Source of the DNA: Balneolaceae bacterium
GTDB lineage: Bacteria > Bacteroidota > Rhodothermia > Balneolales > Cyclonatronaceae
NCBI GenBank assembly: GCA_007694035.1
Contig: RECM01000115.1
Coordinates: 1 to 46,010 of the forward strand
Direction: 5' to 3'
Length of the DNA: 46,010 nt
Numbering within the stretch: position 1 is the first letter of the stretch; each line of letters starts with the position of its first letter. A model generated the notes under the pieces. The model did not search any database. It was not told where the DNA came from and saw only the letters and a program-made list of their open reading frames with translations. Position numbers and translations under genes: made by a program. Positions 33,630 through 42,948 of this stretch are shown here, piece after piece.

Positions 33630-33708
33630 GTGTATTTCGTCCTGATATATAGGTCTGGACGATGCCCATCCCACCAGGCCGCATCTTTGGTTTAAATCTG
33701 CCACAGCC

Positions 33709-33828
33709 ATGAACCAATACCGAATGAAAGCCACCGAATTAATACGAAAAATTGCCATCGCAGTGATCTGTGTGGTGAGCGTGGTGGTCATGATTCTGGT
33801 GATCTGGATCAGCCTTGTGAACAGATAG
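33709..33828 (+). CDS. Predicted 39-residue single-span membrane peptide
   Basis: The short frame from ATG 33709 to TAG 33826-33828 encodes a basic N-terminus (NQYRMKATELIRK) and one long hydrophobic helix (IAIAVICVVSVVVMILVIWI). It ends in LVNR. The charge pattern fits an inner-membrane peptide with its N-terminus in the cytoplasm; there is no lipobox or cleavage site. It lies 50 bases before the TonB-dependent receptor gene and after the AraC-type regulator. It is too short to compare with known families by eye. The coherent topology and location make it more likely real than chance, but the start site has no strong ribosome binding site. Confidence 0.5.
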   Translation: MNQYRMKATELIRKIAIAVICVVSVVVMILVIWISLVNR

Positions 33829-33878
33829 TCAAAAAAATCAAACCAATGTATGCTCACTTACTCTAAACCTGTATAAAA

Positions 33879-36242
33879 ATGAAAAGAATACTTGAAATTT
33901 TACTCTGGCTGCCGGCTTTGCTGCTATTGACATGTACCCAAATTACGATGTCGCAGCCCATAACACAATCAATTAAAGGCCATGTATACGAAGTCGGGTC
34001 CCAATACCCGTTGATCGGCGCAACAGTGGTTGTACTTGGTACAGAACCGTTAATAGGCGCAGCCGCCGACCTGGATGGGAATTACGTACTGCACGGCGTT
34101 CCGGTAGGCAGGCATTCCCTGCAGTTCAGCTATATAGGGTACGATCCGGTCGTGATACACGAAATTCCGGTAACATCCGGTAAACAGGTGGTAATTGATG
34201 CCGGTCTCCGGGAATCGGTGTCGGAGATGGGCGGTATAACAGTCGTTGCCGGGAACCGGAAAGATATTCCCATGAATTCGATGGCTACAAACAGCGCCCG
34301 GTCGTTTACTGTTGAGGAAACGCGGCGCTATGCGGGAGGTCTCGATGATCCGGCCCGCCTGGTAGCTGCGTATGCCGGTGTAACCGTCGGCAACGTACAG
34401 GACAATGCCATCATTATTCGCGGCAACACGCCCAAGGGTGTTTCCTGGAGGCTGGAAGGTGTTGAAATTCCAACACCGCACCATTTTTCCGGTGCAAATG
34501 TAGCTGGCGGCGGTATAGTAACGCTGTTCAGCAGCCAGATGCTGGCCAATTCGGATTTCTTTACCAGTGCGTTTCCCGCAGAATATGGAAATGCCCTGGC
34601 GGGTGTTTTTGACATGAACCTGCGCAATGGCAATTTCGACAGGCATGAACATACGGTTCAGGTGGGAACTCTCGGGTTGGATGTGGCATCGGAAGGGCCC
34701 ATCGCATCCGGATCAAATGCATCGTATCTGTTCAATTACCGGTACTCGACGCTGGGTTTGCTCACCGATCTGAACATGATCCCGACCGATCAGCTTTTTA
34801 AATACCAGGACCTTTCGTTCAAAGTGAACATCCCGACACGCAATGCCGGTGTGTTTTCATTCTGGGGTATCGGTGGAATCGACAAAAGCACTGAGCCCGG
34901 GGAGTTGGATCCCACAAAATGGACGATTGACTGGGACCGTGTTGGCTATGAATGGGATGTACTGATGGGGGCCACAGGCATCACGCATTCCCGGATCATC
35001 GGCCGGCAGAGCTTCATCAGGTCAACTGTTGCGTTCACCGGTATAGATAACAGCATGGAGACCTACCGTCTCGACGATGACCTGATTCCCCGCCCGGATC
35101 TGCTGGCGACCGACCGATCAGGTAAACTGATTATCGGAACAAGTTTAAGCCATCGTTTTAGTCCCCGTTATTCGGTACAAACCGGCATTAAGTACAATCT
35201 GCTGATGTACAACATAAATATGAACAGCACGATTTCAGGTCCGGATACCTACCGGAATATTGTAAATGAAAGCGGAAACAGCTATTCCACGGAATTTTAT
35301 ACCCAGTCGCGGTACGACATCAACAGCCGTTTTGCCCTGAATGGCGGTATTAATGCCCAATATTTTGCACTCACCGACTCGTGGTCGGCAGATCCGAGAT
35401 TTGGTGTGACCTGGAGCCCCAATTCCGACCATACGCTCAGCCTGGGCTATGGCAGGCACAGCCAGGCCGAGGATATGAAGATCTATCTGGTAAGGCTGGA
35501 AGAAAACGGGAATGTGCGCTATCCGAACAAAGACCTGGGCCTGTCAAAAGCACATCACCTTGTTCTCGGGTACGACCTGCGGCTGAGTTCGAACCACAGG
35601 GTGAAAATTGAAACCTATTTCCAGCATTTGTACAATGCCCCCGGCATAGCCGACAGTTCCTACTCGCTGATCAACTACAAACAGGAGTGGGCTTTCGACA
35701 AGGAACTCCGTAACAACAGCATCGGCAGAAATGTCGGTGTGGATGTAACCTTTGAACGGTTCCTGAACAACAATTACTACTACCTGCTTACCGGATCACT
35801 TTTTGATTCCAGGTACAAAGCGGATGATGGCATCTGGAGGAATACCCGGTTCAACAAAAGATATGTCGTTAATGCACTGATCGGAAGGGAGTTCACCTTC
35901 CAGCAAAGCAGGAAGGTTCTGGGTGTGAATGCACGGGTCAATTTCGTAGGTGGTGAGCGGGTAAGTCCGATCTGGCTGGAAGAATCCATCCGCCAGGAAA
36001 AAGAGGTTTTCGACGAAACAAGTGCATTCAGCAATCAGCTGCCGTCCATCACCTATGTTGATTTGTCGGTAACCTACCGCATCAATTACCGGAGCTATTC
36101 CACTGTGCTGGCGCTTCAGATCAAAAACCTGCTCGGTGCCCCCATCTATGAAGGTTACAACTATAATTACACCACCGGTACCGTTCAGCTCGACACGAAT
36201 GTGGCGATCATTCCGGGCCTGAGCTACAAGGTGGAGTTCTGA
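33879..36242 (+). CDS. TonB-dependent receptor with N-terminal carboxypeptidase-like domain
   Basis: This is a 787-residue outer-membrane receptor. After a signal peptide (ILLWLPALLLLTCTQITMSQ) comes a carboxypeptidase-regulatory-like beta-sandwich (IKGHVYEVGSQYPLIGATVV, DLDGNYVLHGVPVGRHSLQF, residues ~30-110). Next is the plug (AYAGVTVGNVQDNAIIIRGN, WRLEGVEIPTPHHF, FPAEYGNALAGVFDMNLRNG). The barrel ends at the terminal aromatic residue in IPGLSYKVEF. No SusD-like partner follows, so this is not a standard glycan-uptake pair, and the ligand is unknown. The neighbouring membrane AraC-type regulator and small membrane peptide may form its control unit. The similarity to the BtuB-like protein is limited to the general receptor fold. 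Confidence 0.92.
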   Translation: MKRILEILLWLPALLLLTCTQITMSQPITQSIKGHVYEVGSQYPLIGATVVVLGTEPLIGAAADLDGNYVLHGVPVGRHSLQFSYIGYDPVVIHEIPVTSGKQVVIDAGLRESVSEMGGITVVAGNRKDIPMNSMATNSARSFTVEETRRYAGGLDDPARLVAAYAGVTVGNVQDNAIIIRGNTPKGVSWRLEGVEIPTPHHFSGANVAGGGIVTLFSSQMLANSDFFTSAFPAEYGNALAGVFDMNLRNGNFDRHEHTVQVGTLGLDVASEGPIASGSNASYLFNYRYSTLGLLTDLNMIPTDQLFKYQDLSFKVNIPTRNAGVFSFWGIGGIDKSTEPGELDPTKWTIDWDRVGYEWDVLMGATGITHSRIIGRQSFIRSTVAFTGIDNSMETYRLDDDLIPRPDLLATDRSGKLIIGTSLSHRFSPRYSVQTGIKYNLLMYNINMNSTISGPDTYRNIVNESGNSYSTEFYTQSRYDINSRFALNGGINAQYFALTDSWSADPRFGVTWSPNSDHTLSLGYGRHSQAEDMKIYLVRLEENGNVRYPNKDLGLSKAHHLVLGYDLRLSSNHRVKIETYFQHLYNAPGIADSSYSLINYKQEWAFDKELRNNSIGRNVGVDVTFERFLNNNYYYLLTGSLFDSRYKADDGIWRNTRFNKRYVVNALIGREFTFQQSRKVLGVNARVNFVGGERVSPIWLEESIRQEKEVFDETSAFSNQLPSITYVDLSVTYRINYRSYSTVLALQIKNLLGAPIYEGYNYNYTTGTVQLDTNVAIIPGLSYKVEF

Positions 36243-36384
36243 ACCAAACAAGATCCGCAAACCCTGCACCCGGCCAGCCCGTCGCAACTGAACGGTACAA
36301 CGGGCCGGGTGTATGGCTAAGCGGAATCAGGTTGCATAAAACATTCGACTGCAAAAAATTAAATGAAATAAAACCTGAGGAATC

Positions 36385-37095
36385 ATGACTATGAATATCA
36401 CATTTAGCATACCTGGCCTTGCTCTGGTAACCGGATTCAGCCGGCGTGTGGCATCAAAGGTTATTTCAATGCCGGTTCCCTTTACCTGGAGGTGGCTGGA
36501 GGAAAAGGAGAACCCCTTCCTGCGCAACTACCGAACTGAACGTATCATTTCCCGTCTTGGACTGAAGCCCGGGATGCGTGTACTCGACGCAGGATGCTGT
36601 GGTGGCCGGTTAACGATCCCGGTTGCCCGAATGGTTGGTCCGGCCGGCCATGTTACCGCTCTTGATGTACAGGAGGAGAGCATTATCAGTACAAGGATGA
36701 AGGCAGAAAGTCACAACATTTCGAATATAAGATATCTGAACGCTGCTTCCGGTATATGCTGCATCTCGGAAAACGAGTTCGACCGCGTACTCCTGGTCTC
36801 TGTGCTGGGCGAGTTAACAGACCGCGAAGAAGCAATGGGTATAATGTACAGGTCATTAAAACCGGGCGGAATGTTATCCGTAACCGAGATTATCACCGAC
36901 CCGCATTATCTGAGCCACACTACAGTTGCCCGGCTGGCCACAATGGCTGGTTTTCAGGAGAAAGCCGTTTACGGTAACCGGATGACTTATACGTTCAATT
37001 TCGTGAAACCGGATAATTCGCGGAATACCCGTAAAATGACTCTGTTCCGGAGGTATAGCCGCCCCGGGCCGGGATTCGGGCTGACATTCAACTGA
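36385..37095 (+). CDS. Class I SAM-dependent methyltransferase
   Basis: A Rossmann-fold methyltransferase of 236 residues. SAM-binding motif I reads GMRVLDAGCCGGRLTIPVA (residues ~64-82), followed by the acidic loop HVTALDVQEESI. Motif IV-like FDRVLLVSVLGELTDREEA and post-motif SLKPGGMLSVTEII complete the pattern, which is the general one of the UbiE/Methyltransf_11 group. The N-terminus is moderately hydrophobic (FSIPGLALVTGFSRRVASKV), possibly for membrane association. It is unusual in having two adjacent cysteines in motif I and again in SGICCISENEF. The substrate is unknown. It stands alone, 142 bases after the receptor gene and convergent with the next one. Confidence 0.85.
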   Translation: MTMNITFSIPGLALVTGFSRRVASKVISMPVPFTWRWLEEKENPFLRNYRTERIISRLGLKPGMRVLDAGCCGGRLTIPVARMVGPAGHVTALDVQEESIISTRMKAESHNISNIRYLNAASGICCISENEFDRVLLVSVLGELTDREEAMGIMYRSLKPGGMLSVTEIITDPHYLSHTTVARLATMAGFQEKAVYGNRMTYTFNFVKPDNSRNTRKMTLFRRYSRPGPGFGLTFN

Positions 37096-37211
37096 AGCCC
37101 GCAATTCCCGGATTTTACACTGTGCTAATAACGTATCTCTGATATGTTATGAACTATCCGATTAGGGTAGAGTGATGTACCGGGTTTAACAGTTCAGCTT
37201 ACTGGTTCGGT

Positions 37212-38321
37212 TTATTCCATCAGCTCAACCCACTCCCCGCCCTTGCGCGACGATTCGAAGATCCCCTCCAGGATAAGTATATCCCGCAGTCCGTCTATAC
37301 CAGGAACGATGGGCGCCGTCTTTTCCCTGATCGCAAGTGCGTCGTTGTCCATCTGCCGGCCCTGCTGGTTGCCGGGGTCAGGAGGCAGCACCGTACCGCT
37401 GCTGGTTTCGCCCTGAACGCCGCCGTACGACTGAAAAGGGCGCAGGTTGTACCAGCCGTTGGTGCTGGTGATGTCGAGATAGTTGGTTGATTTGCCGAAG
37501 GATGTTTCGCATACCGCAGTGATGCCGCCTGGGAAACGCATCTCGAAATCGGTAAACTCGTCAACATCCGCGTAATTATCGCGTTCAGAGCGCATCACGC
37601 CCCTCACCGCGACCGGTTCCAGCCCGATGGCGCGCCGCGCGGCGTTGATCGGGTACACGCCCATGTCGTAGAGCGCACCGCCGCCCAGTTCCGGTTTTGC
37701 ACGCCAGTTGTCGGGCTGATGGTTGCCCCTGAAACCGGCGCCGGATCGAACTTCCGTAACAGCCCCGTAGGTCTTCTCCCGCCCGTAGCGGATAATGGTC
37801 TGCGTATTGGGCTCATGCTGCATCCGGTAGCCGATGGTCAGCTGAACGCGGTTTTTCACGGCCGCATCGATAATTGCCTGGCACTCATCCACATCCATCG
37901 CCATAGGTTTCTCGCACCACACGTGTTTGCCGGCCTCAGCCGCGATGATGGAGTATTCGGCGTGCAGGCCGGGCGGCAGTACAATGTAGATCACATCAAT
38001 ATCATCATTACCGGCCACCTCGTGCATGGTCTGATAGTTGTACACGTTGGCATCGGGTACGTCGTAGCGCTGCTGCCAGTCGGGGATTTTTGACGGCGTA
38101 CCGGTCACAATTCCCCGCAGTTCGCAGTGCCGGGTGTGCTGCAGGGCAGGTGCAAGCACACGGCCCGCGTAGTTGCCAAGCCCCACCAGGGCCACGCCCA
38201 GCTTGTCTTTCTTTTTGGGGATGAGGATGGAAGGGAACCCCAGGGACGATGCCAGGGATACACCGGCAAGGGTGCTCCCGGTACGGCGGATAAATTCACG
38301 GCGGGAAATTCGGTTTGACAT
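37212..38321 (-). CDS. Gfo/Idh/MocA-family oxidoreductase with Tat signal
   Basis: This is a 369-residue NAD(P)-dependent dehydrogenase of the Gfo/Idh/MocA family. The N-terminus carries a twin-arginine signal (SRREFIRR, then TGSTLAGVSLASSLG), so folded protein is probably exported to the periplasm with cofactor bound, as for glucose-fructose oxidoreductase. The Rossmann part shows VALVGLGNYAGRVLAPAL (residues ~43-60) and the catalytic-lysine motif WCEKPMAMDVDECQ (EKP at 137-139). The C-terminal alpha/beta domain has GYRMQHEPNTQTI and GGGALYDMGVYPINAARRA, a family hallmark. The sugar substrate is not evident. The gene is monocistronic, flanked by a convergent methyltransferase and a divergent RCC1-repeat gene. 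Confidence 0.92.
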   Translation of the reverse strand: MSNRISRREFIRRTGSTLAGVSLASSLGFPSILIPKKKDKLGVALVGLGNYAGRVLAPALQHTRHCELRGIVTGTPSKIPDWQQRYDVPDANVYNYQTMHEVAGNDDIDVIYIVLPPGLHAEYSIIAAEAGKHVWCEKPMAMDVDECQAIIDAAVKNRVQLTIGYRMQHEPNTQTIIRYGREKTYGAVTEVRSGAGFRGNHQPDNWRAKPELGGGALYDMGVYPINAARRAIGLEPVAVRGVMRSERDNYADVDEFTDFEMRFPGGITAVCETSFGKSTNYLDITSTNGWYNLRPFQSYGGVQGETSSGTVLPPDPGNQQGRQMDNDALAIREKTAPIVPGIDGLRDILILEGIFESSRKGGEWVELME

Positions 38322-38463
38322 GGCGTTGCGGATCAGTGGTTAAATCCGGATGCTCAGATTTTATTAACCCGATACATCCTGGTCGCAAGGACATACAGGT
38401 ATTGTTAAGTGTGCCCGGTTATATTACATTGATTTCATAACCTTATCAACAGAGTCTGCCGGT

Positions 38464-40632
38464 ATGTATATAAATCGTCCAGGTGCTACAGTTCTTCTTG
38501 TAACTCTGTCCTTTATAATGATTTTGACTGGCACGGTTACGTCTCAGCCCCTCACAGAATCGGGCCGTTTGGTGAGTTGGGGATCGACAATTTTCCCGTC
38601 TGAAAGCAATACGGATTTTGTGAGGATTGCTGCGGGATGGGGCCATAACCTGGCCCTTCGTTCTGAGGGCACAGTAGTCGGATGGGGGAGGAATGGATCA
38701 GGCGTAAGTCAGATACCGGGTACGGAGCATAATATTGGTTCCGGCCAGAGCGCGGTACCTGCAGACCTGGGCGTTGTGATCGATATTGCTGCAGGTTACG
38801 CACATAGCCTGGCCCTGTTATCGGACGGATCGGTGGCTGCCTGGGGAAGCAATGTGATAAAAACAGATACGCGTGAAACCGATTATTCCCTGATTAATCA
38901 GGGATCAGTACCCGATGATTTGGAGAATTTCGATATCACAGCTATTTCAGCCGGAGCATATCACAACCTGGTTCTGCGCTCAGATGGCACCGTATACGCG
39001 TGGGGATTTAATTCACGGGAACAAATTACGGTGCCGCCCGACCTTGATGATGTTACAAAAATTTCCGCCGGAGGACTTCATAATCTGGCCCTGCGTTCCA
39101 GCGGTACGGTTGTGGCATGGGGCAGCAACGGTGGGGGTGAGAGTACGGTACCGCCGGACCTGATTGATGTTGTTGACATAGCTGCCGGGTTCTCAAACAA
39201 CATATTGAGAGGTGATCCATCACATAGTCTGGCTCTTCGTTCCGATAATACGGTAGTAGCGTGGGGGAATAATGATTCCGGTCAGAGTCAGCCGCCGGCC
39301 GGGCTACGGGATGTTATAAGCATTTCGGCAGGTTCTGCACACAGCCTGGCCCTGCGTTCCAATGGCACGGTTGTCGCATGGGGGAGTAATCAATACGGCC
39401 AAAGTGACGTTCCGGAGGGTCTTGTAGATGTAATTCAGATAGCTGCGGGTGCCTCACACAGTCTGGCCCTGCGCTCTGATGGAACCATTGTTGCATGGGG
39501 ATTGGACAGCTTTGGGCAGAGTACAGTGCCGGTTGAACTCAACATCACGCAGATTGCAGCCGGGGCCAATCACTACCTGGCACTTCAAACGGATAGTACG
39601 GTCTTCGCATGGGGTTTGAATGATTATGGGCAGAGTACCCCACCCGGGAGCCTGGATGAAGTGATTGCAGTGTCAGTGGGAGATGGCCACAGTCTGGCAT
39701 TGCGTTCCGATGGTATGGTTACAGCCTGGGGAAGTGATTCTTTTGGGCAGAGTACGGTCCCCGCCGGGCTGGACGATGTGATTGCTATAGCCGCAGGCGG
39801 GTGGCACAGCCTTGCACTGAGTTCCGGCGGAACCGTTACCGCATGGGGCCGGAATCAGTTTGGTCAGGCTGATGTACCAGAGGATCTCGTCGATGTGATC
39901 AAGATATCCGCAAGCAGTCACAGAAGCCTTGCCCTGCGGTCCGATGGAACCGTGATCCAATGGGGTTTGAAAAGTATATATGGCGACGATTTTATCGTAC
40001 CCTCAGGATTGACGGATTTGAGGGGTATTACATCCGGATTTCAGCATTATTTGGCCCTTCATACTGACGGAACTGTTACCGCATGGGAAGAAGATACCTG
40101 TGCGGGAGTCAGGGAATGCTGGCCCGGCTTCAGCACTGTTCCGGTTGGATTAACCGATGTGATTGTCATCGGGGCGGGCAACCGGCACAGCCTCGCCCTT
40201 CTTTCTGATGGAACAGTGTCCGGCTGGGGACGCGACATATACGGCCAGATCTCCGTACCCGAAGGGTTGACCGGCGTAATTGCGATTTTCGCGGGTCTGG
40301 ATAACAGTTTCGCCATCACTACTCAAGGGATTAACACGAGCAGTAATCCGGTCATTGTTGATGTAGCTGAACGTGTACAACTTCATCAGAATTTTCCAAA
40401 TCCATTTAATCCGGTCACTATTATTTCATTTGAATTGCCGGCGCCTGATTATGCTGAGCTTGCCGTTTTCGACATCACCGGCCGGATAGTGGCCACTCTG
40501 CTTCAGGGGAACCGGCTGGCAGGCAAACACCAGATACGTTTTGAATCGGCAGCCCTGGCCAGCGGCATCTATATCTACAGGCTTCAGACCGGCAGCTCGG
40601 TCATAACCCGGAAGATGACCCTGATCAAGTAG
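38464..40632 (+). CDS. Secreted RCC1-repeat propeller protein with T9SS sorting domain
   Basis: The 722-residue protein has a signal peptide (TVLLVTLSFIMILTGTVTSQ), then about 13 imperfect RCC1-type repeats of 38-55 residues. Each follows the pattern I-A-A-G-x-x-H-S-L-A-L-R-S-D-G-T-V-x-A-W-G and then GQS-x-VP. The C-terminal sorting domain from residue ~640 begins LHQNFPNPFNPVTIISFELP and ends SSVITRKMTLIK. RCC1 repeats fold into beta-propellers; in eukaryotes they serve as exchange factors or binding scaffolds, but in secreted bacterial proteins their ligand is unknown. The sorting domain implies passage through the type IX system. The DNA shows matching ~120-base imperfect tandem repeats, so copy number may vary by recombination. 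Confidence 0.92.
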   Translation: MYINRPGATVLLVTLSFIMILTGTVTSQPLTESGRLVSWGSTIFPSESNTDFVRIAAGWGHNLALRSEGTVVGWGRNGSGVSQIPGTEHNIGSGQSAVPADLGVVIDIAAGYAHSLALLSDGSVAAWGSNVIKTDTRETDYSLINQGSVPDDLENFDITAISAGAYHNLVLRSDGTVYAWGFNSREQITVPPDLDDVTKISAGGLHNLALRSSGTVVAWGSNGGGESTVPPDLIDVVDIAAGFSNNILRGDPSHSLALRSDNTVVAWGNNDSGQSQPPAGLRDVISISAGSAHSLALRSNGTVVAWGSNQYGQSDVPEGLVDVIQIAAGASHSLALRSDGTIVAWGLDSFGQSTVPVELNITQIAAGANHYLALQTDSTVFAWGLNDYGQSTPPGSLDEVIAVSVGDGHSLALRSDGMVTAWGSDSFGQSTVPAGLDDVIAIAAGGWHSLALSSGGTVTAWGRNQFGQADVPEDLVDVIKISASSHRSLALRSDGTVIQWGLKSIYGDDFIVPSGLTDLRGITSGFQHYLALHTDGTVTAWEEDTCAGVRECWPGFSTVPVGLTDVIVIGAGNRHSLALLSDGTVSGWGRDIYGQISVPEGLTGVIAIFAGLDNSFAITTQGINTSSNPVIVDVAERVQLHQNFPNPFNPVTIISFELPAPDYAELAVFDITGRIVATLLQGNRLAGKHQIRFESAALASGIYIYRLQTGSSVITRKMTLIK

Positions 40633-40954
40633 GATGAGAGGTAGTACCGGGAAATTGTGGGTAATAAATGCTGCTTTAGCCTCCAGAGAAGCAGATGCGA
40701 CTATCTGAGTATTGGCGATATAGCATGGGGGAGAGTCAAAATCTCAGGATTATTTATATGCACTGTTACCCCGCTGCAGCACTCCACCCTTTTTATACGT
40801 ACAGGCAGGTATAACCATTAAGTAATCCGTTTAACTGTCCCGAAATATCAATGTCAGGAAAGCGGGTTACTGAACACGAAAGTCTGACCCCGGTCTGCGG
40901 CCGGTTCATACAATCCGACATCAACACATCAACATCACCAATTCGTCATCAACC
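40633..40954. other. Intergenic region between the RCC1 gene and the serpin gene
   Basis: About 320 bases lie between two plus-strand genes. No open frame of note, hairpin followed by a T-tract, repeat or RNA gene is seen. The serpin promoter is presumably in the second half. Confidence 0.4.
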
Positions 40955-42187
40955 ATGAAGATGTTCATCACATACACTTTTTCGGCTTTACTGTTTATCA
41001 GCCTTGCATCCTGCGACCTGTTCAATGCAAAGGAGAAGCAGGATGTTGAACCGGTAATTATTGAGCTTACGCCCGATGCCGTTCAGGTGATCGCGGGAAA
41101 CAACGATTTCGGTATCGACCTGTTCACACGTACCGCCGCCGCTGAGCCGGGCAACCTGATGCTCTCACCCCTGAGTGCCAGCGCCGCCCTTACCATGCTT
41201 CTCAATGGCGCCGATGGCGATACCCGTGGGCAAATCCGTGATATGCTGGGCTATGATGCGGGCATGACCGACGATGACATCAATAAAGCCTACCAAAGCC
41301 TGGTCTCCCAGTTGCTGAAAGCCGACAAAAAGGTGAGCCTGGCCATTGCCAACGCCATCTTCTACCGCCAGCATTTCCCGTTCAAAACGCCATTTCTGAA
41401 CACAATGGCCCGCGATTTCGACGCGACAGTTCAAGGCCTCGATTTCGACAGTCAGTCGGCCGTCGACACCATCAACCGCTGGGCTTCCGACAATACCAAT
41501 AAAAAGATCCCGAAGGTGATGGACGGCATCAGCAGTGAAATGGTGATGTTCATTATGAACGCGCTCTATTTCAAGGGCGACTGGACCGATCAGTTTAAGA
41601 AGTCAGACACCCGAAAAATGCCTTTTCAACTCGACAACGGTACTAACGTTGATGTGGATATGATGAAGGGCAAGGTTGGAGTGATCGGGCATTACGATGA
41701 TGAATATTTTGCCGTCGAATTGCCCTATGGCAGGAAAAACTTCTCGATGGTCATCATCGTACCCCGCGGCACCCTTCACGAGTTCTACGAGGGATTTACC
41801 GCCAGCACATGGAGCACGCTTACCGCAGCCCTCGATAATGGCGAATGGTTCCGCACCGATGTAAATATGCCAAAATTCAGGTTTGAGTATAAAAAAATCC
41901 TGAATGATCAGTTGAACAGCCTTGGCATGACCGACGCGTTTGTTGAGGACCTGGCCGACCTGTCGGGCATATCGGATGCTGAGCTTTTTGTGAGCTTTGT
42001 AAAGCAAAATACATTCGTTGAAGTGAATGAGGAGGGTACCGAGGCCGCCGCCGTTACCACGATTGGTATTGCACAAACCAGCCTGCCGCCTGCATTCACC
42101 ATCGACAAGCCCTTTATTTTCGCCATACGAGAGCGCACAACGAACACCCTGCTTTTTATAGGCGGGGTTACGAATCCTGCAGAATAG
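40955..42187 (+). CDS. Serpin-family protease inhibitor, lipoprotein
   Basis: A bacterial serpin of 410 residues with a lipoprotein signal (lipobox SLASC, C20), so it is membrane-anchored in the envelope. Serpins trap serine or cysteine proteases by cleavage of a reactive-centre loop. Core motifs are FGIDLFTRTAAAEPGNLMLS, LMLNGADGDT-like MLLNGADGDTRGQI, IMNALYFKGDWTDQF and FTIDKPFIFAIRE. The hinge reads VNEEGTEAAAVTT, the small-residue pattern needed for loop insertion, so it should be inhibitory. By ungapped alignment with antitrypsin the scissile bond would be Thr375-Ser376 (AQT|SLPP). A threonine at P1 points away from trypsin-like targets. The gene is followed by a strong terminator. Confidence 0.94.
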   Translation: MKMFITYTFSALLFISLASCDLFNAKEKQDVEPVIIELTPDAVQVIAGNNDFGIDLFTRTAAAEPGNLMLSPLSASAALTMLLNGADGDTRGQIRDMLGYDAGMTDDDINKAYQSLVSQLLKADKKVSLAIANAIFYRQHFPFKTPFLNTMARDFDATVQGLDFDSQSAVDTINRWASDNTNKKIPKVMDGISSEMVMFIMNALYFKGDWTDQFKKSDTRKMPFQLDNGTNVDVDMMKGKVGVIGHYDDEYFAVELPYGRKNFSMVIIVPRGTLHEFYEGFTASTWSTLTAALDNGEWFRTDVNMPKFRFEYKKILNDQLNSLGMTDAFVEDLADLSGISDAELFVSFVKQNTFVEVNEEGTEAAAVTTIGIAQTSLPPAFTIDKPFIFAIRERTTNTLLFIGGVTNPAE

Positions 42188-42199
42188 TGCGGGTCAGTG

Positions 42200-42233
42200 G
42201 CCGGCACGGGCAACGTGCCGGCTGCAATTTTTT
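42200..42233 (+). terminator. Rho-independent terminator of the serpin gene
   Basis: A perfect 9-bp GC-rich stem (GCCGGCACG at 42200-42208 with CGTGCCGGC at 42214-42222), a five-base loop (GGCAA) and, after five bases, a run of six T (42228-42233) lie 12 bases past the serpin stop codon. The short gap before the T-tract is the only departure from the ideal form. Confidence 0.8.
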
Positions 42234-42387
42234 GCCTGGATACCTGCTGAAGCAGGCACCCGGCATGTATGTTCTTTAAATGGATGATGGTAATCAGGGT
42301 CGGTTTCGGTACCTGGATCACTCATCTGATCAGTTAAAACAGTAAATTTGAGGAATCAATCAGCAATCAGCATCAGACAAAACGGAT

Positions 42388-42948
42388 TTGAAGACGGAGC
42401 AGGAACTGATACAAGGCTGCCGCGAGGAGAAATGGAGGTACCAGGAAGCCCTGTACAGGCACTTCTATTCGTTTGCTATGTCGGTCTGCCTCCGTTATGC
42501 CTCCGGCAGGGAAGATGCGCTTGAGATTCTGAACGACAGCTTTATGAAGGTTTTCAGAAACATCCACTCCTACGATGAGAACCGGCCCTTTAAAACGTGG
42601 TTCCGGCGAATCCTCATCAATACGGCCCTCGACCACTACCGGGCTAACCGGCGCCATCTTCGGCTTGCCGATCCGGGTGTGGATATCGATACGGCCGGGC
42701 CATCGGTGGAACCCGATTACGAGGTAGCCCTGAAAGCGGAGGAGATTCTGATGCTGTTCAACCGTCTGCCCGAGATTCACCGGGTCATTTTCAACCTTTA
42801 CGAAGTGGAGGGTTACAACCACGAGGAAATTGCCGGCATGCTCGACATCGCGCCGGGCACGTCCCGCTCTCATCTGAGCCGGGCCAAAAAGAAGCTGGAA
42901 ACCCTTTATCTGGAACATCTGAGGAAGGAAAGCCATGAAGCCATTTGA
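42388..42948 (+). CDS. ECF-type RNA polymerase sigma factor
   Basis: This is a 186-residue group 4 sigma factor. Region 2 is at residues ~20-95 (ALYRHFYSFAMSVCLRYA, GREDALEILNDSFMKVFRNI, RPFKTWFRRILINTALDHYR), for core binding and -10 recognition. After a variable linker, region 4 is at ~125-180 (LMLFNRLPEIHRVIFNLYEV, then GYNHEEIAGMLDIAPGTSRS, the helix-turn-helix for the -35 element). Translation appears to start at TTG 42388, since the first ATG in frame lies inside region 2. The next gene overlaps the stop by 14 bases and encodes its presumed anti-sigma partner. Target promoters cannot be read from the sequence; autoregulation is likely from family habit. Confidence 0.93.
   Translation: MKTEQELIQGCREEKWRYQEALYRHFYSFAMSVCLRYASGREDALEILNDSFMKVFRNIHSYDENRPFKTWFRRILINTALDHYRANRRHLRLADPGVDIDTAGPSVEPDYEVALKAEEILMLFNRLPEIHRVIFNLYEVEGYNHEEIAGMLDIAPGTSRSHLSRAKKKLETLYLEHLRKESHEAI

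Noticed and set aside
38940-40320. Regularly spaced repeats considered as CRISPR-like
   Set aside because: The repeats are coding, imperfect and in phase with RCC1 units in an uninterrupted frame.
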